From: Dehalococcoidia bacterium
GTDB taxonomy: Bacteria; Chloroflexota; Dehalococcoidia; Dehalococcoidales; CSSed11-197
Length of the DNA: 9,910 nt
Assembly: GCA_003563865.1 (NCBI GenBank)
Contig: PWTP01000181.1
Coordinates: 1 to 9,910 of the forward strand
Direction: 5' to 3'
Below the pieces are notes generated by a model. That model did not search any database, had not been told where the DNA came from, and saw only the letters and a program-made list of their open reading frames with translations. The position numbers and the translations under genes are program-made. Shown piece by piece: positions 5,785 to 9,910 of the stretch (the stretch's first letter is position 1; each line of letters begins with the position of its first letter).

Positions 5785-7779
5785 TTAACCATTTTTATGC
5801 TTGGCAGATTGCGATTTTGGCAACACTGTTTGGCGCCGGTCACCGGGCCAGAAGGCTATGAGTCCGCCTAAAGTAAAAAGATACCCTCCGATCCATATCC
5901 ATATTACCAGCGGTTCGATTCGAGTTGTAAGCAGAATGGTATTCCCATCTTCACTCCAGGCATCAAGAATAACATACAGGTCTTCTACCAGGTTACTGTG
6001 GATAGCCGGATCTGTAACCGCATGATCACCTGTTAGCATAATTCTTTTCTGTGGTGCCATCTCGGCCAGAAGTCTATCTCCCTTATAGACCGTAAGCTGA
6101 GCTGCTATCACAGCCCGGCTGGTTGTTTCCTCATAAGTTATGCGGTTAAAAGTAAGAGTATAATCATTGACGATAACCGATTCGCCCTTTTCCAGTATTG
6201 ATTGGTCATATGATTCATAGAAGGAAGAACCAATAACACCAACGGCCATAATAACAATTGACAGGTGAATGATATAGCCGCCATAACGGGGCCTGTTGCC
6301 AAGCAATAATTTCCAAAAAGCATTCCAGTAGTTTTCGCCTTTAGCCTGTTTGCGAACCTTCGTTTCTTGAAACCATTTAAAGAGTATGGAAAAGAAAGTA
6401 AAGCCAAACACAAAGCAGGCTAATAGCACAATCCAATTTGATATGCCTGCTATTAGAAGGATTGCAACAACTGCCAGGCCTGCTATTGCAGGCCAGAGGA
6501 AACGGTTAATCAGGCTTTTATTATCGATTGCCCGCTGCCAGCCAATTTGAGTACATATACCGATAACCAGGACTATGGCCAGGAAAATTGGCCCAACCAC
6601 TCGGTCAAAGAAAGCCGGTTCAACTATAATTTCATTGCCTGTTATGGCTCGGGTAATTACCGGGAAAATGGTGCCGATCAAAACTATCAAGGTAGATCCT
6701 GCTAACAGCAAAAGGGTCAAGTAGTAGGTGCTTTCTCTTGAGATTAAATCTATTGAATAGTCTTTACCCTTCAGGTCTTTCCTGCGGTAGAAAAGAAGTC
6801 CCATTGAACCGATCAGGGTGACACACAGGAAGGTAAAAAAGTACGGGTCTAAGCCGTGATCTCCAAATACATGCACTGATATTCCCGAAAGCATTCCACT
6901 ACGGGTTATGTAAGTCCCAAAAATAACCAGGTTAAAAGTCAATATGATAAGTGCCAGGTTCCATATTTTAAATATGTGGCGTCTTTTTTGTATCAAGGCC
7001 AGGTGAAGAAACGCAGTGACAGTCAGCCATGGCATTAAGCCGGCGTTTTCAACCGGATCCCAGGCCCAGTATCCTCCCCATCCGAGTATGGTATAAGCCC
7101 ACCATGCGCCAGTGATGTTGCCTACGCCCAAAAACAGCCAGGCCAGGACGGCCCATCTCCTTGTAGAGGCTAACCATTCATTGTCAAGCTCGTGGGCGAG
7201 CAGTGCCGCTATAGCATAAGCGAAAGGTATAGTGAAGGCAGCAAAGGCAATCAGGGTGATGGGGGCATGAATAAGCATGCCCGGATGTTGCAATAACAGG
7301 TTTAGCCCTCTTCCGTCGAAAGGTATATTGGCTAGTTTGTCAAAAGGAGTTGAAACAGAAACCAAAAGGCTCAGAAAGAATACCTGTACACCCATTATCA
7401 CTGCCAGAGCATAGGGTTGCAATTTCTGAATAGAGTGCCGTTTCCATAATGCTGCAAGGACTGCAAAAAAAGCGATAAACCATGCCCAGAAAAGCAATGA
7501 ACCCGCCTGTCCTCCCCATAAGGCACTAAATTTATAAAGTAAACCTAGCTCCCTGTCGGTATAATTGGCCACATAACGAAACTCAAAATTGCTTGTAACC
7601 AGGGCAATAGTCAGGATGATAACTGACAGTGAAACAAGCCCAAAGGCAGCAAAAAGGCCATTCCTGGCACTTTTAGCCAGTGCCGGGTTTGCACCCTTCC
7701 TCCCCAATATAAAAGCAATTGCTGAATATATAGAGGCTGCCAGTGCCAGAATCAGGGCGATATGGCCTATATCTGCCAT
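5785..7779 (-). CDS. ccmF: cytochrome c heme lyase CcmF
   Basis: CcmF is the large membrane protein that takes heme from CcmE and attaches it to CXXCH motifs of apocytochrome c. The 664-residue product has many membrane helices, the WGGQAGSLLFWAWF segment at 88-101 and the WWD domain GWGGYWAWDPVENAGLMPWL at 233-252. All four histidines known to matter in E. coli CcmF have counterparts: His171 (MLIHAP), His259 (AFLHLAL), His303 (SGISVHVFG) and His505 (GYIIHLS). A soluble-looking external domain lies at about 520-620 before the last helix. Length is normal. ATG 7779 has AGGAGG nine bases upstream. It follows ccmE by 41 nt. No CcmG or CcmH thiol-handling partner is encoded nearby. Confidence 0.97.
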   Translation of the reverse strand: MADIGHIALILALAASIYSAIAFILGRKGANPALAKSARNGLFAAFGLVSLSVIILTIALVTSNFEFRYVANYTDRELGLLYKFSALWGGQAGSLLFWAWFIAFFAVLAALWKRHSIQKLQPYALAVIMGVQVFFLSLLVSVSTPFDKLANIPFDGRGLNLLLQHPGMLIHAPITLIAFAAFTIPFAYAIAALLAHELDNEWLASTRRWAVLAWLFLGVGNITGAWWAYTILGWGGYWAWDPVENAGLMPWLTVTAFLHLALIQKRRHIFKIWNLALIILTFNLVIFGTYITRSGMLSGISVHVFGDHGLDPYFFTFLCVTLIGSMGLLFYRRKDLKGKDYSIDLISRESTYYLTLLLLAGSTLIVLIGTIFPVITRAITGNEIIVEPAFFDRVVGPIFLAIVLVIGICTQIGWQRAIDNKSLINRFLWPAIAGLAVVAILLIAGISNWIVLLACFVFGFTFFSILFKWFQETKVRKQAKGENYWNAFWKLLLGNRPRYGGYIIHLSIVIMAVGVIGSSFYESYDQSILEKGESVIVNDYTLTFNRITYEETTSRAVIAAQLTVYKGDRLLAEMAPQKRIMLTGDHAVTDPAIHSNLVEDLYVILDAWSEDGNTILLTTRIEPLVIWIWIGGYLFTLGGLIAFWPGDRRQTVLPKSQSAKHKNG

Positions 7780-7820
7780 TAATTATGTCCTCCTGTTAAA
7801 AATAACACCTTTGGTTGGGT

Positions 7821-8213
7821 TCAAGTGATTTCTGGTTCATATCTTGATGGGCACTGTGCCATAATAGTGTGGGCTTCAAAGACACCATCGGTATTTAGTT
7901 TCCCATCGACAATAACCTCACGGCCGGCCTCAAAATTGTCGGGAACAGTCCCCCGGTAGAAAATTACCTGCAGATCCTGCCCACCTTCGGTTATGGTAAA
8001 CAACAGGGTGCGCTCACTCGTGTTGTCTTGTATGGAGCCGGGCACTACTTCTCCGTTTACTTTTATCGCCTTACCATATATGGAAGCTTCCTGCTGTTTT
8101 ACTTCACTGACCGTTAAGAAAAAAGATGTCGAGTTCTGTAAACCGGCAAAAGCCAGTGAGCCGATGGCTATAAATACTATTATTCCACCTATAACGAATT
8201 TATTCCCTTTCAC
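7821..8213 (-). CDS. ccmE: heme chaperone CcmE, Cys-type (CxxxY)
   Basis: CcmE is a membrane-anchored heme chaperone that carries heme from CcmC to CcmF. The 130-residue product has one N-terminal helix at about 5-24 and an OB-fold domain (SIYGKAIKVNGEVVPGSI near 45-61; LQVIFYRGTVPDNF at 81-94; EVIVDGKL at 99-106). Instead of the usual heme-binding His-x-x-x-Tyr it ends with AQCPSRYEPE, giving Cys121 and Tyr125. This Cys form is known from archaea and some Desulfovibrio (System I*). The frame is open up to a GTG at 8237, but the GTG at 8213 has a strong AAGGAG five bases upstream and gives the typical MKxxKFVIGG start, so I use 8213. It is the first gene of the operon. Confidence 0.95.
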   Translation of the reverse strand: MKGNKFVIGGIIVFIAIGSLAFAGLQNSTSFFLTVSEVKQQEASIYGKAIKVNGEVVPGSIQDNTSERTLLFTITEGGQDLQVIFYRGTVPDNFEAGREVIVDGKLNTDGVFEAHTIMAQCPSRYEPEIT

Positions 8214-8255
8214 TTCCTCTCCTTCCTGTTGTAACACCCTTTAGTCTTTTTCAAC

Positions 8256-8284
8256 ACTATAGCAAAACGCCATCCGTCCATCAA
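8256..8284 (-). promoter_or_regulatory. promoter of the ccm operon
   Basis: On the minus strand TTGATG (8284-8279), a 17-nt spacer and TATAGT (8261-8256) form a good sigma70-type promoter, and TGC just before the -10 adds an extended -10 motif. Transcription would start near 8249, about 36 nt before the preferred ccmE start. It lies between the terminator of the upstream unit and ccmE. Confidence 0.7.
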
Positions 8285-8330
8285 CGTTACCCGCCATTCT
8301 AAGTTGACTGTTGAAACCACCCGAGTTATT

Positions 8331-8382
8331 TCAACAAAAAGCCAGGCAGAATCAAAACCCCTGAGAAATCCTGCCTGGCTTT
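8331..8382 (-). terminator. intrinsic terminator closing the ctaB unit
   Basis: Two 12-nt arms, AAAGCCAGGCAG at 8338-8349 and CTGCCTGGCTTT at 8371-8382, pair perfectly around a 21-nt loop. Read on the minus strand the hairpin is followed at once by a T-rich run ending TTTTTGTTG. It lies 36 nt after the stop codon of the six-helix membrane protein gene and separates it from the ccm promoter. Confidence 0.88.
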
Positions 8383-8417
8383 GACTACATTACGACTGAT
8401 AAATGGTAATTATCGAC

Positions 8418-9134
8418 TTAACCCCGCATAGTTATCGGGCGAAGAAGTGAGGTTATACGTTTACGGAGCCAGACTGCAATCTGTTTATGGGATATATTAA
8501 AGGCCGACATTACCAGCATGGTGATTCCCATCATTACCAGGTGCCCTCCTACCAGTAACAGGGGTATCAGAATTGGCTGATAAGTAACCAGACTGGCACC
8601 CTCCACCATATGAGAAGGGTAAGCCATCAGCGGTGTAAGCATAAGGGCTGCGCCACCGGTGATAGCAGCAATCCCGGCAACTGTAGATCTGGAGCCACCG
8701 GAGCTTCCGGTAAAACCACCTATCTTTGACCATATGCCAGGAATCCTGATTACCAGGAAGTATGCCAGAGTAACTATTACCAGCATAAAGCGTACCAAAA
8801 CGGGTGCAAACGGAGCACCGCTAATGCTCCAGGTGTTAAACAGCTTTATACTGACTTGAGCCAGGATCAGCACCAGGATAATAACCGCACCCTTATAAGC
8901 CCATTTGTCACGCACGGCCAAAGCATAGGTTGCAATAATACTTGCAATAGCCAGTAAAAGACCGGCAAATGTTAATACTTGATAAAGGGTTGCATGTTCT
9001 ATATATTGTTGAAATGCCCGCCCGTAAAGCTCGGCGTTGAATGCAACGCATACCGTGCCTACAGAACCTACCAGAGTCATAAAAGCCGTTGCACCCAACA
9101 GGACAATCGCTATAATACGCAGTGTTTTTGCCAT
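8418..9134 (-). CDS. uncharacterised six-helix membrane protein next to ctaB
   Basis: I do not recognise this 238-residue protein. It has about six hydrophobic helices (roughly 5-32, 50-73, 80-98, 111-130, 152-172 and 183-210), a Gly/Ser-rich linker at 139-149 (GGFTGSSGGSRS) splitting it into 4+2 helices, and a basic C-terminal tail (WLRKRITSLLRPITMRG). Histidines at or near the membrane are His47 (IEHATLYQ), His175 (YPSHMVEG) and His198 (VGGHLVMMG), which could be metal or heme ligands, though nothing shows that directly. ATG 9134 is preceded by AAAGGAG. It lies 25 nt after the ctaB gene, and a strong terminator follows, so the two form the end of one operon. A role in heme modification or oxidase assembly is plausible from context only. 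Confidence 0.75.
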   Translation of the reverse strand: MAKTLRIIAIVLLGATAFMTLVGSVGTVCVAFNAELYGRAFQQYIEHATLYQVLTFAGLLLAIASIIATYALAVRDKWAYKGAVIILVLILAQVSIKLFNTWSISGAPFAPVLVRFMLVIVTLAYFLVIRIPGIWSKIGGFTGSSGGSRSTVAGIAAITGGAALMLTPLMAYPSHMVEGASLVTYQPILIPLLLVGGHLVMMGITMLVMSAFNISHKQIAVWLRKRITSLLRPITMRG

Positions 9135-9159
9135 TTGTCTTTCTCCTTTCCTTTAAATA

Positions 9160-9910
9160 TTACCCAAACAACTGCAAATAATCCCAAAGGCCTACCATCA
9201 TTAGCAACATTACCATAAGCATATATAATGATGCCGTTTTAAACAGGATAAAATTATACCTATCCGAATGTTGGTACATTGTCAGTACTGCAAATCCGAT
9301 TAGTATTATGCCCAAAGTGATTATCACCCTCAAATAACTCCAGTCCAAACCAATCAACCCGGTTGCAATAACCAAACATAAAACTGCAATAGCCGTGGAT
9401 ACACCGGTAATAATGTACGATGTCCGTTCACCATAGCAGTTGGGAAAAACCGGAACCCCGGCTCTTTTGTAGTCTTCGGCTTGCCTGAAGCTAAATGTTA
9501 TAATATGGGTGGGAATCCAGAAAAGCACAGCCATAGCCAGTAAGAGTCCTGCCAAATCAAACTGACCGGTTCCCAGAACACGGCCGGCAAGTATGGGCAT
9601 TGCACCGGCAATGCCACCCCAAACAATTGACCATGGAGTGCGGCGTTTAAGCCACACAGTATAAACCACTGTGTTGAAGAATACCCCGGCAAAGACAACC
9701 AGCCCGTAAAGCGGGTACATAATTAGCGCCCACCCGACACCAAGGCCGGCCAGAACCAGTCCTACCACCAGGGCTTCCCGGGCGGGAATCAACCCGGCCG
9801 GAATAGGCCTGCGAGCCGTGCGTGCCATCTTTGCATCAATATCACGATCATAAACCATATTCAATATAGTTGTACCGCCGATAGCCAAAAACAGGCTGCC
9901 AGATAACGCC
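9160..9910 (-). CDS. ctaB: protoheme IX farnesyltransferase (heme O synthase), partial at N-terminus
   Basis: This UbiA-superfamily membrane enzyme adds a farnesyl group to protoheme IX, making heme O for terminal oxidases. About 249 residues are visible; the first ~40-50 of a typical 290-300 lie beyond the right edge. The frame is open to the window end, so the TTG at 9888 is internal and not a start. Signatures: NMVYDRDIDAKMARTARRP (Asp-rich prenyl-diphosphate motif; Asn codon at 9861), TPWSIVWGGIAGAMPILAG, and WIPTHIITFSFRQAEDYKR with GVPVFPNCYG, matching the CtaB pattern with a membrane histidine and FRxxDY. Other UbiA enzymes (menaquinone, chlorophyll) lack this combination, so heme O synthase is the best fit. 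It is followed by the six-helix membrane protein gene 25 nt downstream. Confidence 0.9.
   Translation of the reverse strand, partial: ALSGSLFLAIGGTTILNMVYDRDIDAKMARTARRPIPAGLIPAREALVVGLVLAGLGVGWALIMYPLYGLVVFAGVFFNTVVYTVWLKRRTPWSIVWGGIAGAMPILAGRVLGTGQFDLAGLLLAMAVLFWIPTHIITFSFRQAEDYKRAGVPVFPNCYGERTSYIITGVSTAIAVLCLVIATGLIGLDWSYLRVIITLGIILIGFAVLTMYQHSDRYNFILFKTASLYMLMVMLLMMVGLWDYLQLFG

Noticed and set aside
6138..6413. 91-codon minus-strand open frame inside ccmF
   Set aside because: It is in another frame of a fully conserved part of ccmF and has no independent support.

Overview
This window is a compact bacterial chromosome segment of roughly mid-40s % GC (judged by eye). It has short intergenic gaps, several operons on both strands and frequent TTG or GTG starts. 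No tRNA, rRNA, CRISPR array, transposase or phage gene was seen. The gene set combines molybdenum cofactor synthesis, a DUF362 protein, a type I isopentenyl diphosphate isomerase and an unusual cytochrome c maturation system. This would fit an anaerobic lineage, possibly Chloroflexota (Dehalococcoidia-like), but the taxonomic call is an inference without a database search.

Left part (1-4000). A minus-strand pair encodes thiamine-monophosphate kinase (thiL) followed, with overlapping ends, by the tRNA t6A ATPase tsaE, which is cut by the window start. Facing away from it, a clear sigma70-type promoter at 1351-1379 drives mobA (molybdopterin guanylyltransferase) and a DUF362-family gene. These converge on a minus-strand pair made of a 46-residue lysine-rich protein of unknown function and acylphosphatase (acyP). 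The isopentenyl diphosphate isomerase gene (idi) follows alone on the plus strand.

Right part (4070-9910). All genes here are on the minus strand and deal with heme. Read in transcription order, the first unit is a truncated heme O synthase gene (ctaB) and an unrecognised six-helix membrane protein, closed by a strong intrinsic terminator at 8331-8382. The second unit starts at a good promoter (8256-8284) and runs ccmE, ccmF, ccmB, ccmC, ccmD.

The cytochrome c maturation locus is the most interesting part. CcmE carries Cys-x-x-x-Tyr in place of the classic heme-binding His-x-x-x-Tyr, as in the 'System I*' variant known from archaea and some Desulfovibrio. CcmC has Met where the first conserved heme-ligand His is expected. 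No ccmG or ccmH is present. The ATPase gene ccmA, often next to ccmB, is absent, and a 159-nt gap without a recognisable gene lies between ccmF and ccmB. CcmF, in contrast, keeps all four expected histidines. Several gene starts in this operon were placed by ribosome-binding sites and family length rather than by the longest open frame.
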